This document shows, one piece after another, positions 35,482-43,133 of a DNA stretch of 43,133 nucleotides (the stretch's first letter is position 1; every line of letters begins with the position of its first letter). The stretch is taken from NCBI GenBank assembly GCA_947493495.1, contig CANLRN010000031.1:1-43133 (forward strand), given 5' to 3'. The notes below the pieces were generated by a model. That model made no database searches, was not told where the DNA came from, and saw only the letters and a list, made by a program, of their open reading frames with translations. The stretch is from an uncultured Aquimarina sp. GTDB taxonomy: Bacteria > Bacteroidota > Bacteroidia > Flavobacteriales > Flavobacteriaceae. The position numbers were made by a program, and so were the translations under genes.

Positions 35482-36162
35482 ATGAGTTCGAAAACCGCCA
35501 TATTAGTTTTTGCAAATTCCGCTCAGGAAGAGGCGTTACACAAACCTATTTCTGGGGGTTACTTATTATTCGATGAACTTAATAAAACTATAGAATCTGT
35601 AGTTAAGAGTACTAACTTGCCTTATTATATTTTTTCAGAAAAACATCAATATGGGGCTAATTTTGGAGAGCGCTTTACAAATGCGCTTCAGGATATATTT
35701 GCTAAAGGATTCGAAAACATAATTGCTGTAGGTAATGATACTCCTTTTTTAACCAAAGAACATTTATTAAAAAGTGAACAACTACTTAAAGAAAATAAAT
35801 TCGTTATCGGACCATCTGTTGATGGAGGTTTTTATTTAGTAGGATTACATAAATCGCAATTTAGTGTAGCTAATTTTTTAAATCTCCCATGGCAATCTAA
35901 TCAGTTAACGAACTACATTACATCCCTACTAAAATCTGCAGATATAGCAATTGAAAAACTTCAGGTGTTACGGGATATCGATACACTACAAGACCTCAAA
36001 TTTATACACGTATTCCACAAGAGAATTTCTAAGTCTCTATTAAAAATAATACAGACTCTCTTACAATTTTCTAATAAAAATAGTGCCGCTAAAAGCACAC
36101 ATTATTCTTCAATTTACACTTCATTTTCTTATAACAAAGGATCCCCTGTATCAATATTCTAA
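35482..36162 (+). CDS. DUF2064 family transferase, first paralog
   Basis: A 226-residue protein of the DUF2064/rSAM-associated transferase type (nucleotide-transferase-like Rossmann fold). Visible motifs: AILVFANSAQEEA, GERFTNALQDIFAKG, VGNDTPFLT (nucleotide/metal Asp) and IGPSVDGGFYLVGL. I chose the ATG at 35482 after the arsS stop; the frame extends to 35419 but there it overlaps arsS. Compared with the second paralog at 36328 it has lost the typical N-terminal KTRL motif and carries a C-terminal extension of about 50 residues. The last part may be altered by a frameshift (see findings). Possible role: transferase in arsenosugar assembly; unproven. Confidence 0.82.
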   Translation: MSSKTAILVFANSAQEEALHKPISGGYLLFDELNKTIESVVKSTNLPYYIFSEKHQYGANFGERFTNALQDIFAKGFENIIAVGNDTPFLTKEHLLKSEQLLKENKFVIGPSVDGGFYLVGLHKSQFSVANFLNLPWQSNQLTNYITSLLKSADIAIEKLQVLRDIDTLQDLKFIHVFHKRISKSLLKIIQTLLQFSNKNSAAKSTHYSSIYTSFSYNKGSPVSIF

Positions 36163-36327
36163 TCAAAACATTGATCGAGAAATAGTATCTAATCTTAATA
36201 CTAATTTAAGCAAAAAAGGATACTGGTTATATAGTACATAATATCTAATTATATACTCATTAAGAGTGCTAGTTATTGTACAATTAAAAAGAAAATAATT
36301 TCCATTTTATATAAAACACATCAACAA

Positions 36328-36948
36328 GTGAATACAAAAGACCTAGTATTGATATTTACTCGCAATCCTGAGCTTGGAAAATGTAAAACAAGATTGGCTA
36401 CCACTATTGGGGATCAAGCAGCACTAGATGTATATAAAATATTGCTTACTCATACAGTTTCTGTAACAGAAAACCTTAGTTGTGCTAAAGAAGTGTATTA
36501 TTCTGCAAAAATTAAGCAAGATGATGTATGGAATCCTAAGCGGTATACTAAAAAACTCCAATCAGGCACTGACCTTGGAGAAAGAATAAAAAATGCTTTT
36601 GCAGAAGGCTTTATGCTGGGCTATGAAAACATAATTATTATAGGTAGTGACTTGTACGATCTTAATCAACAGGATATAGAACTTGCATTTAAACACCTAA
36701 AGACACATGATTGTGTTATTGGACCCGCAGAAGATGGAGGGTATTACCTATTAGGAATAAAAACTTTATATCCTAAATTATTTGAAAACAAATCTTGGGG
36801 AACAGCTACGGTTCTTCAAGATACATTACATGATCTAAAACAACAAAAAGTCAAACTATTAGAACAACGCAATGACATAGATCAATATGAAGACATTAAA
36901 GATATTCCCATTTTTCAACAATTTTATAAGCTAACTACTAATGATTAA
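36328..36948 (+). CDS. TIGR04282-type arsenosugar biosynthesis transferase (DUF2064)
   Basis: A 206-residue glycosyltransferase/nucleotidyltransferase-like protein of the type linked to ArsS clusters. Motifs: LVLIFTRNPELGKCKTRLA at the N-terminus (KTRL nucleotide loop), LGERIKNAFAEGF, IIGSDLYDL and IGPAEDGGYYLLGI. Length is typical. The start is GTG at 36328, matching the conserved N-terminus. It lies 165 bp after the first paralog and its stop overlaps the phosphorylase start by eight bases, so translation is coupled. It probably transfers a group to the arsenoribose intermediate; the donor is not known. Confidence 0.88.
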   Translation: MNTKDLVLIFTRNPELGKCKTRLATTIGDQAALDVYKILLTHTVSVTENLSCAKEVYYSAKIKQDDVWNPKRYTKKLQSGTDLGERIKNAFAEGFMLGYENIIIIGSDLYDLNQQDIELAFKHLKTHDCVIGPAEDGGYYLLGIKTLYPKLFENKSWGTATVLQDTLHDLKQQKVKLLEQRNDIDQYEDIKDIPIFQQFYKLTTND

Positions 36949-37753
36949 ATATATCGAAGAAACTACAGAATACCTAAAAGAAAGAGGATTCGAAAACCCA
37001 GAAATAGGCATCGTCTTAGGAACAGGATTAGGACAATTAATTGATGAGATAGAAATCATCAAAGAGGTAAGTTATAATCATATTCCTAATTTTCCGACAG
37101 CAACAGTAGAGTTTCACAAAGGAAAACTAATTTACGGAAAACTAGAAGGTAAATTAGTAGTGGTAATGCAAGGACGCTTTCATTTATATGAAGGATATTC
37201 TCTTCAAGATGTTACCTTTCCTATAAGAATCATGCATGCATTAGGAATTAAAACATTATTAATATCCAATGCATCAGGCGCTATTAATCTAGCATTTAAA
37301 AAAGGAGAACTAATGCTTATTGAGGATCATATCAATCTACAAGGAGGCTCTCCATTAGCTTTTAAAGGAGTAGAACAATTAGGATCTCGATTTACTGATA
37401 TGAGCGCTCCTTATGACCCAAAAATCAATGTCAAACTAAAAACGATAGCACAAGCAAATACTATTGATTTACACACAGGTGTGTACGCATCTGTTGTAGG
37501 ACCTCAATTAGAAACCAGAGCCGAATACCGTTATCTCAAAATTATAGGTGCTGATGCAGTAGGTATGAGTACTGTACCAGAAATAATAGTTGCCAATCAC
37601 TTAGGATTATCTGTCGCTGCAATATCTGTACTAACAGATGAATGCGATCCAGATCATCTAAAACCAGTGGATATTGATGAAATCATCGCCATGGCAGCGA
37701 AAGCTGAACCAAAAATGATCCTCTTATTTAAGGAATTAATAAAATCTATGTAA
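36941..37753 (+). CDS. Purine nucleoside phosphorylase, PNP/MTAP superfamily
   Basis: Cleaves a purine nucleoside with phosphate to a ribose-1-phosphate and free base. The 270-residue protein is a trimeric-type PNP: phosphate loop LGTGLGQL (26-33), QGRFHLYEGY, ISNASGAIN, GPQLETRAEYR with E191 (human PNP E201), GMSTVPE and LTDECDP with D233. Position 233 corresponds to human PNP N243; Asp there is found in methylthioadenosine phosphorylase and suits 6-aminopurines. In this cluster it would release adenine from the ArsS product. Overlaps the transferase gene by eight bases and precedes arsM by 19 bp. Confidence 0.92.
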   Translation: MIKYIEETTEYLKERGFENPEIGIVLGTGLGQLIDEIEIIKEVSYNHIPNFPTATVEFHKGKLIYGKLEGKLVVVMQGRFHLYEGYSLQDVTFPIRIMHALGIKTLLISNASGAINLAFKKGELMLIEDHINLQGGSPLAFKGVEQLGSRFTDMSAPYDPKINVKLKTIAQANTIDLHTGVYASVVGPQLETRAEYRYLKIIGADAVGMSTVPEIIVANHLGLSVAAISVLTDECDPDHLKPVDIDEIIAMAAKAEPKMILLFKELIKSM

Positions 37754-37772
37754 ATAAAAAAAGAAAATAACT

Positions 37773-38741
37773 ATGAGCTATTTAGAAACCACACATGATG
37801 TGTATAAAGAAGCAGCATTAACTCCAGATGTAGGTTTATGTTGTACTACGAATCCTATCTGGGAATTACCAGGGCTAAAAATCCCTAAGATCATGCAGGA
37901 GATGAACTATGGCTGCGGGAGCACTGTAAATGCACGTGATCTCACCAATAGTCCCAAAACACTTTATGTCGGTGTTGGAGGCGGCATGGAATTATTACAA
38001 TTTGCCTATTTTTCTCGTCAAAAAAATGGTGTTGTGGGCGTTGATGTTGTAGAAGAAATGTTAGAAGCCTCTCGAAAAAACTTTAAAGAAGCAGAACTAC
38101 AAAATGATTGGTTCAAAAGCGAGTTCGTAGATCTTAAGTATGGAGATGCATTAAACCTTCCTGTTGAGGATAATAGTATTGATGTTGCTGCACAAAATTG
38201 TTTGTTCAATATCTTTAAGGCAGATGATCTTAAAAAAGCTATCGAGGAAATGTATCGTGTCCTAAAACCACATGGGAGACTTGTTATGAGTGATCCCACC
38301 TGTGAGCAACCCATGAATGACACACTGAGAAATGATGAGCGCCTGAGAGCATTATGTCTCAGTGGAAGTTTACCCATTGCTGAGTATGTAAAAGCATTAA
38401 CAGATGTTGGTTTTGGCACTATAGAAATCAGAGCCCGTAAACCTTACCGAATCTTAGATCCCAAAAATTATCCGACAGATGAACTGATCTATATAGAGTC
38501 TATAGAAGTTGCTGCAATTAAGGATCCTATGCCAGACGATGGTCCTTGTATGTTTACTGGCAAAGCTGCTATATATTATGGAGATCAAGATTATTTTGAT
38601 GACAAAAAAGGTCATGTGCTTCTTAAAAACCAGCCCTTAGCAGTTTGTGATAAAACGGCTGATGCTCTTGCAGGCCTAGAAAGAGATGATATATTTATCA
38701 GTGAATCTACCTATCATTATGATGGTGGAGGATGTTGTTAA
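37773..38741 (+). CDS. arsM: Arsenite methyltransferase ArsM, arsenosugar type
   Basis: SAM-dependent methylation of arsenite to methylated arsenic, feeding ArsS. The 322-residue protein has a Cys pair near the N-terminus (C23-C24 in GLCCTTNP), the SAM loop LYVGVGGGMELLQFA, DALNLPVEDNSIDVAAQNCLFN and a further Cys in SDPTCEQPM; arsenic-binding Cys of ArsM enzymes lie in such positions. The chain ends in DGGGCC, adding a Cys pair at 321-322. Strongly typical of the ArsS-linked ArsM type rather than of algal ArsM. A terminator-like hairpin follows at 38757. Confidence 0.94.
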   Translation: MSYLETTHDVYKEAALTPDVGLCCTTNPIWELPGLKIPKIMQEMNYGCGSTVNARDLTNSPKTLYVGVGGGMELLQFAYFSRQKNGVVGVDVVEEMLEASRKNFKEAELQNDWFKSEFVDLKYGDALNLPVEDNSIDVAAQNCLFNIFKADDLKKAIEEMYRVLKPHGRLVMSDPTCEQPMNDTLRNDERLRALCLSGSLPIAEYVKALTDVGFGTIEIRARKPYRILDPKNYPTDELIYIESIEVAAIKDPMPDDGPCMFTGKAAIYYGDQDYFDDKKGHVLLKNQPLAVCDKTADALAGLERDDIFISESTYHYDGGGCC

Positions 38742-38756
38742 ACCTATACTAAGATC

Positions 38757-38792
38757 AAGAAGCCGGAAACATATATTTATTTTCGGTTTCTT
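38757..38792 (+). terminator. Hairpin terminator-like element between arsM and the phosphate transporter
   Basis: AAGAAGCCGGAAA (38757-38769) pairs with TTTTCGGTTTCTT (38780-38792) over 13 positions, including two G-U pairs, with a 10-base loop, 15 bases after the arsM stop. The following AATCTTCATTTTC is only moderately U-rich, so partial termination or mRNA 3' protection is more likely than a full stop. Confidence 0.6.
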
Positions 38793-38821
38793 AATCTTCA
38801 TTTTCTATATAGTATTAATTT

Positions 38822-39925
38822 ATGACACTAATTCTCCTATTTATCGCCGCTTGTTTTTTAGCATATAGTAATGGTGCTAATGACAATTTTAAAGGAGTTG
38901 CAACCCTTTTTGGAAGCAGAACAACAAACTACAAAAAAGCTATAAACTGGGCCACAATAACAACCTTTTCTGGTTCTATTGCAGCTATCTTTTTGGCGGA
39001 AGAATTAGTAAAAAATTTTTCGGGAAAAGGATTAGTTCCTAATGAATTGATTCTAATGCCAATTTTTGCTATTTCTATTGTAATAGGAGCCGCTATTACT
39101 GTTTTTATAGCTACAAAAGTAGGCATGCCAATATCTACAACACACAGTTTAGTGGGAGCGCTCTTTGGAGCTGGTGTGATGGCAATAGGTTCTGAATTCA
39201 ATTTTATTAAATTAGGCAAAACATTTTTAATGCCTCTAATCGTAAGTCCCTTACTAGCTGCTGTGCTAAGTTTGATTGTATATGTTATTTTCAGGTATAC
39301 TAGAAAAAAATTAAAAATCACTAAAAATAGTGGAATCGATATTGATGAAAGCCTAAAAATAGATACCGCAACAACTTCTGCCCATAATATGACAGCAGTT
39401 AAGGTTTCGACTACTATTAGACATGTAAAAACCGAAACATATAATGGAAAATTGTTAGGTATTACAGCTCAAAAAATCCTAGATAGCTTACATTTTTTAA
39501 GTGCAGGAGTTGTTAGTTTTGCCAGAGGCCTTAATGACACCCCTAAGATTGTAGGTTTATTATTAATCATTAATACCTTAGACATTCAATGGGGAATGAT
39601 TGCAGTAGCAATCACTATGGCATTAGGGGGGCTAATCAATGCCAAAAAAGTAGGAACGCTTATGAGTAAAAAAATTACACCTATGAATTCTGGACAAGGA
39701 TTTACCGCTAATCTCATTACTGGGGTATTAGTAACTACTGCCAGCATCCATGGGTTACCTGTATCTACTACTCATGTATCTGTAGGATCCATTTTTGGAA
39801 TTGGAACTATTACCAAAAAAGCAAACCCTAAAATGATCTCAAAAATTTTACTTTCTTGGGTACTTACCTTACCAATTGCAGCACTAATAAGTGGGCTTTT
39901 ATTTAAAGTATTACAACTTATCTAG
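38822..39925 (+). CDS. PiT-family inorganic phosphate transporter
   Basis: Cation-coupled inner-membrane phosphate uptake, also the main route for arsenate. The 367-residue protein has about ten membrane helices and the paired PiT signatures: YSNGANDNFKG near residue 20 and FARGLNDTPKI near 240, with matching ISTTHSLVGALFGAG and VSTTHVSVGSIFGIG repeats that show the internal duplication. A hydrophilic loop near 160-210 separates the halves. Located in an arsenosugar cluster it may supply phosphate for the phosphorylase step or be the arsenate entry point. The stop shares a CTAG palindrome with the convergent gene. Confidence 0.94.
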   Translation: MTLILLFIAACFLAYSNGANDNFKGVATLFGSRTTNYKKAINWATITTFSGSIAAIFLAEELVKNFSGKGLVPNELILMPIFAISIVIGAAITVFIATKVGMPISTTHSLVGALFGAGVMAIGSEFNFIKLGKTFLMPLIVSPLLAAVLSLIVYVIFRYTRKKLKITKNSGIDIDESLKIDTATTSAHNMTAVKVSTTIRHVKTETYNGKLLGITAQKILDSLHFLSAGVVSFARGLNDTPKIVGLLLIINTLDIQWGMIAVAITMALGGLINAKKVGTLMSKKITPMNSGQGFTANLITGVLVTTASIHGLPVSTTHVSVGSIFGIGTITKKANPKMISKILLSWVLTLPIAALISGLLFKVLQLI

Positions 39926-41145
39926 TTAAACACTTTCTTAACCATTGCTTTTCTAAATTCATACACTATTAAAAATAGAGAACACCACAAAGGACTCATA
40001 TTAGTTTTAAGTTTTTTTCCTTTAGAAAACCGAATAAGCTGTCTAGCATAAAAACCGCCTTCAGCAGCATCTTCAAATTGCTCTAGTCCAGTACGCAATA
40101 CTAAATTTTTTAGATGCAACAACTCCCCTTTTAAAAATTTTGATATCTCTTCTCTATTAGTTATAAACGGCCTAGCCATACCAATCAGATCAACCTCTCC
40201 ACTGACCAATACCTTATTACAAAAATCATATGATCTAAAACCTCCGGTAATCATCAATGGCAATGTACTTACTGCTCTTATTTTCTTTGCAAAATCAATA
40301 AAATAAGCCTCTCGACGTTTTGTGCTTTCCTTCAGTTCAGAACCTTCCTCATTCATCATAAAAAAAGCTAACTTTTCATAAGTCCCTCCTGATATTTCTA
40401 ACACATCTATTCCCTCTTTATCTAACATTTTTATCACCTCTAATGATTCTTCTTCTGTAAATCCACCTCGCTGAAAATCTGCAGAATTCAGCTTAACTGA
40501 GATCGGAAAACACTCTCCTACAACTTTTCTAACTTCTCTTATAATAGTGATCAATAAGCGACTGCGGTTCTCAATTCTACCACCCCAATCATCATCCCTC
40601 ATATTCGTATTGGGAGATAAAAATTGACTTAACAAATATCCATGAGCCGAGTGAATTTGTACTCCCGTAAAACCAGCTTCTTTGGCTAGTTTCGCTGCTT
40701 TAACAAAACCCTTAATCACATTTTGAATATCCTGTTCTGTCATTGCTTTAGGCTTGCCAAAAAGCCCTAGTTTTCTTAATTGTACTTCAGAAGGGGCTAA
40801 GGGGCTATTAGTGCCAAATCTATTCGTCTGTCTACCAGAATGGGAAATCTGAACCCAGATATGATTCCCTTGTTTTTTACCAGCTGTTGCCCAAGATTTC
40901 AACTTAGGCAGCATATACTCACTATCAAAACACACATTGCCCGCTGATTCTAAGTGTTTGCGATCTATAACTACATTGCCTGTGATTAATAGACCTGCTC
41001 CTGTATCAGACCATTCCGAATATAATCTATTATGCCCAATAGTAGGCTCAAATTTACTATTGCTTATTCGTTCGGTCATGGCAGATTTTACCAATCTGTT
41101 TTTTAATAGCACTCCACAAGGAAGTTGTAAAACTGTACTAATCAT
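39922..41145 (-). CDS. Old-yellow-enzyme family NADH:flavin oxidoreductase
   Basis: FMN-dependent oxidoreductase with TIM-barrel fold; the family reduces activated C=C bonds, nitro compounds and other electrophiles. The 407-residue protein shows FMN and substrate motifs: LKNRLVKSAMTER, ISHSGRQT, GVQIHSAHGYLLSQFLSP, NMRDDDWGGRIENRSRLL and IGMARPF near the C-terminal FMN-phosphate site. It is encoded opposite to the arsenosugar genes but inside their span, so it could reduce an arsenosugar intermediate or simply be a bystander. Its stop codon and that of the PiT gene overlap on the two strands. It has no signal peptide. Confidence 0.92.
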   Translation of the reverse strand: MISTVLQLPCGVLLKNRLVKSAMTERISNSKFEPTIGHNRLYSEWSDTGAGLLITGNVVIDRKHLESAGNVCFDSEYMLPKLKSWATAGKKQGNHIWVQISHSGRQTNRFGTNSPLAPSEVQLRKLGLFGKPKAMTEQDIQNVIKGFVKAAKLAKEAGFTGVQIHSAHGYLLSQFLSPNTNMRDDDWGGRIENRSRLLITIIREVRKVVGECFPISVKLNSADFQRGGFTEEESLEVIKMLDKEGIDVLEISGGTYEKLAFFMMNEEGSELKESTKRREAYFIDFAKKIRAVSTLPLMITGGFRSYDFCNKVLVSGEVDLIGMARPFITNREEISKFLKGELLHLKNLVLRTGLEQFEDAAEGGFYARQLIRFSKGKKLKTNMSPLWCSLFLIVYEFRKAMVKKVFN

Positions 41146-41284
41146 ACTTTAATAGTTCGACTACAATAATACGGAATCAAGACTAAAACCACAATCAAAA
41201 AAAAATCAATCTCACAATCAAAGTGATGTAAGTTCTATAACAATATTTAGACTAATTTTAGAGTTTTAACTATTTATTTTTTCA

Positions 41285-41304
41285 TTTCAAATTAGCATTT
41301 GAAA
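41285..41304. promoter_or_regulatory. 20-bp inverted repeat TTTCAAAT-N4-ATTTGAAA
   Basis: Perfect 8-bp arms around TAGC in the middle of the divergent region between the oxidoreductase and DUF547 genes. A possible operator serving either gene; the regulator is unknown. Confidence 0.4.
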
Positions 41305-41482
41305 ATGTTCTATATGATCTCTTAAAAACACTCTAATGAAGAGCATGATTTTTTGTTTCGTAGCATCTATCTAGCGGTGGATAAGAAATAAAATATAAGA
41401 GTATATAGTTGTCGATTGTATTTTGAAATATCAACAACAAAGAACTATTTTTATTGAGTAATTTTAAATACTAAATTGGTAT

Positions 41483-41490
41483 TATTTTTG
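41483..41490 (+). promoter_or_regulatory. Putative -7 box for the DUF547/glycosyltransferase genes
   Basis: TATTTTTG matches the Bacteroidota TAnnTTTG consensus 60 bases upstream of the DUF547 ATG. No convincing TTG -33 element at normal spacing. Confidence 0.35.
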
Positions 41491-41550
41491 TATAATTTAT
41501 CTTGAATACTATTTTGATAGAAAAAATTAATTTATAAAACATATAAAGAA

Positions 41551-42267
41551 ATGAAAGCTCCTAAAATCATTTTATTACTATTCTTTTTTTACGTAGCTAC
41601 TTTTGGAATTAAAGCGCAACAAAATCTTGATCATGCTATTTGGGATCAATTACTAGTTACTAACGTTTCTGATACTGGAAATGTCAATTACAAAGGGTTT
41701 ATAAAAAATAGTGATCAACTTTCAAAATATTTTAAATATCTCTCCGTTAATACTCCAAAAAAAAATTGGAGCAAAGAAGAAACATTAGCTTATTGGATTA
41801 ATGTATACAATGCATATACTGTAAAATTAATTATGGATAATTATCCTATAAAAAGTATTAAAGATATCAAAGATCCTTGGGGTAAAGCTTTTTTTAAGAT
41901 TAATGGAAAACCATACAGTCTTAATACAGTAGAACACAAAATCCTCAGAAAATTAAACGACCCCAGAATACATTTTGCGATCAATTGCGCATCATACTCT
42001 TGCCCTACTTTATGGAATAGAGCCTATACTGCCAATAACATAAATAAGGCTTTAGAAACGCAAACTAAAAAATTTATAAATGATCCTTCAAAAAATAGAA
42101 TTACAGAAGAAGATGCAAAAATTTCTAAAATATTCTCTTGGTTCAGAAAAGATTTTAAAATAAATGAAAAAGGTGTGTATGATTTTATCAATCAATATGC
42201 AGTGGTTAAAATTGATGCCCAACGAAAGAAAGGCTACAAAAATTATAATTGGAGTTTAAATGAGTAG
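41551..42267 (+). CDS. DUF547 domain secreted protein
   Basis: A 238-residue protein with a cleavable signal peptide (residues 1-22, ending GIKAQ). The DUF547 domain occupies most of the rest: AYWINVYNAYTVKLIMDNYP, KDPWGKAFFKINGKPYSLNTVEHKIL shortened here to the key part SLNTVEHKIL, and HFAINCASYSCP with Cys residues resembling a catalytic or redox site. DUF547 has no firmly known reaction, though the fold suggests a papain/transglutaminase-like origin; that is inference. It overlaps the glycosyltransferase start by eight bases and is a common companion of arsenosugar glycosyltransferases, which suggests a shared role in export or modification. Confidence 0.85.
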   Translation: MKAPKIILLLFFFYVATFGIKAQQNLDHAIWDQLLVTNVSDTGNVNYKGFIKNSDQLSKYFKYLSVNTPKKNWSKEETLAYWINVYNAYTVKLIMDNYPIKSIKDIKDPWGKAFFKINGKPYSLNTVEHKILRKLNDPRIHFAINCASYSCPTLWNRAYTANNINKALETQTKKFINDPSKNRITEEDAKISKIFSWFRKDFKINEKGVYDFINQYAVVKIDAQRKKGYKNYNWSLNE

Positions 42268-43003
42268 GCTACATTCGGATAAAATCGTGCAACTACAACT
42301 ATCAATAATTATCCCTATCCTTAATGAGGCTTCAACGATATGCAATCTGCTTTCGCATTTAGTTCAGAACACCTCTAGGAAAGATACTATTAAAGAAATT
42401 ATTATTGTAGATGGAGGTAGTACAGATAACTCTAAAGAGATTGTCGCTGATTTTGCAAGTTCTCAAGAGATTGTCATATCACTCGTTTCTTCTCCTAAAG
42501 GAAGAGCCAAACAAATGAATAAAGGTGCCGCCAGCGCGAGTGGAGAAATTCTCTACTTCTTACATGCAGACTCTTTCCCACCAAAAAAATATGACCTATT
42601 TATTATTGAAGAAGTAACAAAAGGAAATGAGGCAGGGTGTTTTCGAATGAAATTTGACTCTAACCATTGGTGGCTACGTTTTGTAAGCTGGTTAACACAG
42701 TTCGAAAGTAAACGATGCCGTGGAGGAGATCAAAGTCAGTTTATTACAGCCTCTCTTTTTGATCAAATCGGGAGGTATGATGAATCTTATGAGGTATATG
42801 AAGACAATGAACTGATTGATCGGCTATTCGATATTAATGCCTTTGTAGTAATTCCAGAATATATTATAACCTCAGCCAGACGCTATAAAGAAATAGGTAT
42901 ATGGCGATTGCAATACCATTTCCTAAATATACATATGCTTAGATGGATGGGAGCATCCTCAGAGGATTTATACAGTTATTATAAAGAAAAGGTGGTTTCT
43001 TAG
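42260..43003 (+). CDS. TIGR04283-type arsenosugar biosynthesis GT2 glycosyltransferase
   Basis: A 247-residue family-2 glycosyltransferase. N-terminal nucleotide-sugar fold LSIIIPILNEAS and IIVDGGSTDNSKEIV, then GRAKQMNKGAASASGE, YFLHADS (DxD-like metal site), GGDQSQFI and YEVYEDNELIDRL as the acceptor-side motif. It likely transfers a sugar or sugar-phosphate unit in late arsenosugar assembly. Its start overlaps the DUF547 stop by eight bases, so the two are coupled. No transmembrane segment. Confidence 0.92.
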   Translation: MSRLHSDKIVQLQLSIIIPILNEASTICNLLSHLVQNTSRKDTIKEIIIVDGGSTDNSKEIVADFASSQEIVISLVSSPKGRAKQMNKGAASASGEILYFLHADSFPPKKYDLFIIEEVTKGNEAGCFRMKFDSNHWWLRFVSWLTQFESKRCRGGDQSQFITASLFDQIGRYDESYEVYEDNELIDRLFDINAFVVIPEYIITSARRYKEIGIWRLQYHFLNIHMLRWMGASSEDLYSYYKEKVVS

Positions 43004-43069
43004 AAAAATAATTTCTCCTTAAATTGAACTAAAGTTAAATCAACAATAAACTTATTGATTAAACCCGCT

Positions 43070-43133
43070 TTATGCAATAGAAAATTTATTACATCTTGTA
43101 GCTACCGCAAATACTAACGCTGCACTGCGTTTT
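43070..43133 (-). CDS. Possible C-terminal end of a further gene (partial)
   Basis: On the minus strand 21 codons without a stop run from the window edge to a TAA at 43070-43072, ending in RSAALVFAVATRCNKFSIA. The GC content rises here relative to the preceding spacer, which is why it may be coding. It is too short to identify; it could be random sequence. Confidence 0.2.
   Translation of the reverse strand, partial: KRSAALVFAVATRCNKFSIA

Larger units (their letters stand above)
41146..41550. other. 405-bp divergent intergenic region
   Basis: Lies between the flavin oxidoreductase gene (minus) and the DUF547 gene (plus). It contains an 8-bp inverted repeat at 41285-41304 and a TATTTTTG promoter-like box at 41483-41490. 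No ORF of note was seen. Confidence 0.6.

Overview
The window looks like a chromosomal segment of a marine member of the Bacteroidota, most likely family Flavobacteriaceae and possibly Aquimarina-like. The evidence is low GC with very AT-rich spacers, SusC/SusD outer-membrane pairs, TAnnTTTG-type promoter boxes, many Cys-anchored lipoproteins, and an arsenosugar gene set of the type found in marine flavobacteria. The genus is a guess; the phylum and family rest on several gene families. No rRNA, tRNA, CRISPR array or transposase was seen.

Layout. (1) 120-1774, minus strand: a hipB-hipA toxin-antitoxin pair behind four operator-like inverted repeats. (2) 2022-2977, plus strand: a MarR regulator overlapping a GNAT acetyltransferase, with a near-perfect palindrome over the MarR start codon. 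(3) 3220-4068: a PAP2 lipid phosphatase-like protein. (4) 4251-21141, minus strand: a long operon in the order SusC, SusD, hairpin terminator, three tandem ~1100-residue FG-GAP/ASPIC-UnbV lipoproteins, a vanadium-haloperoxidase-like lipoprotein and a membrane-anchored SRPBCC/GyrI-like protein. (5) 21404-33424: a glucan-utilisation block with a GH13 alpha-glucosidase, two LacI regulators facing each other, a large membrane-spanning propeller/Y_Y_Y/LuxR regulator and two secreted GH3 beta-glucosidases. (6) 34016-43003: an arsenosugar biosynthesis cluster with an AhpD-like protein, radical SAM ArsS, two DUF2064 transferases, purine nucleoside phosphorylase, arsenite methyltransferase ArsM, PiT phosphate transporter, an old-yellow-enzyme oxidoreductase (opposite strand), a DUF547 protein and a GT2 glycosyltransferase.

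How the genes fit together. In block 5 the GH3 enzymes are predicted to cut beta-glucosidic material outside the cytoplasm, SusC/SusD to import oligosaccharides, and the signal-less GH13 enzyme to finish alpha-1,6-linked products inside; two LacI proteins and the membrane regulator would sense the sugars. In block 6 ArsM methylates arsenite, ArsS attaches the deoxyadenosyl group of SAM to dimethylarsenic, the phosphorylase would replace adenine with phosphate, and the transferases and glycosyltransferase would build the aglycone, while PiT brings in phosphate and incidentally arsenate.

The strongest candidate for an undescribed system is block 4. It couples a SusCD importer to three very large surface propeller lipoproteins and a haloperoxidase/phosphatase-type enzyme, with no polysaccharidase inside the operon. 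The substrate cannot be read from the sequence.
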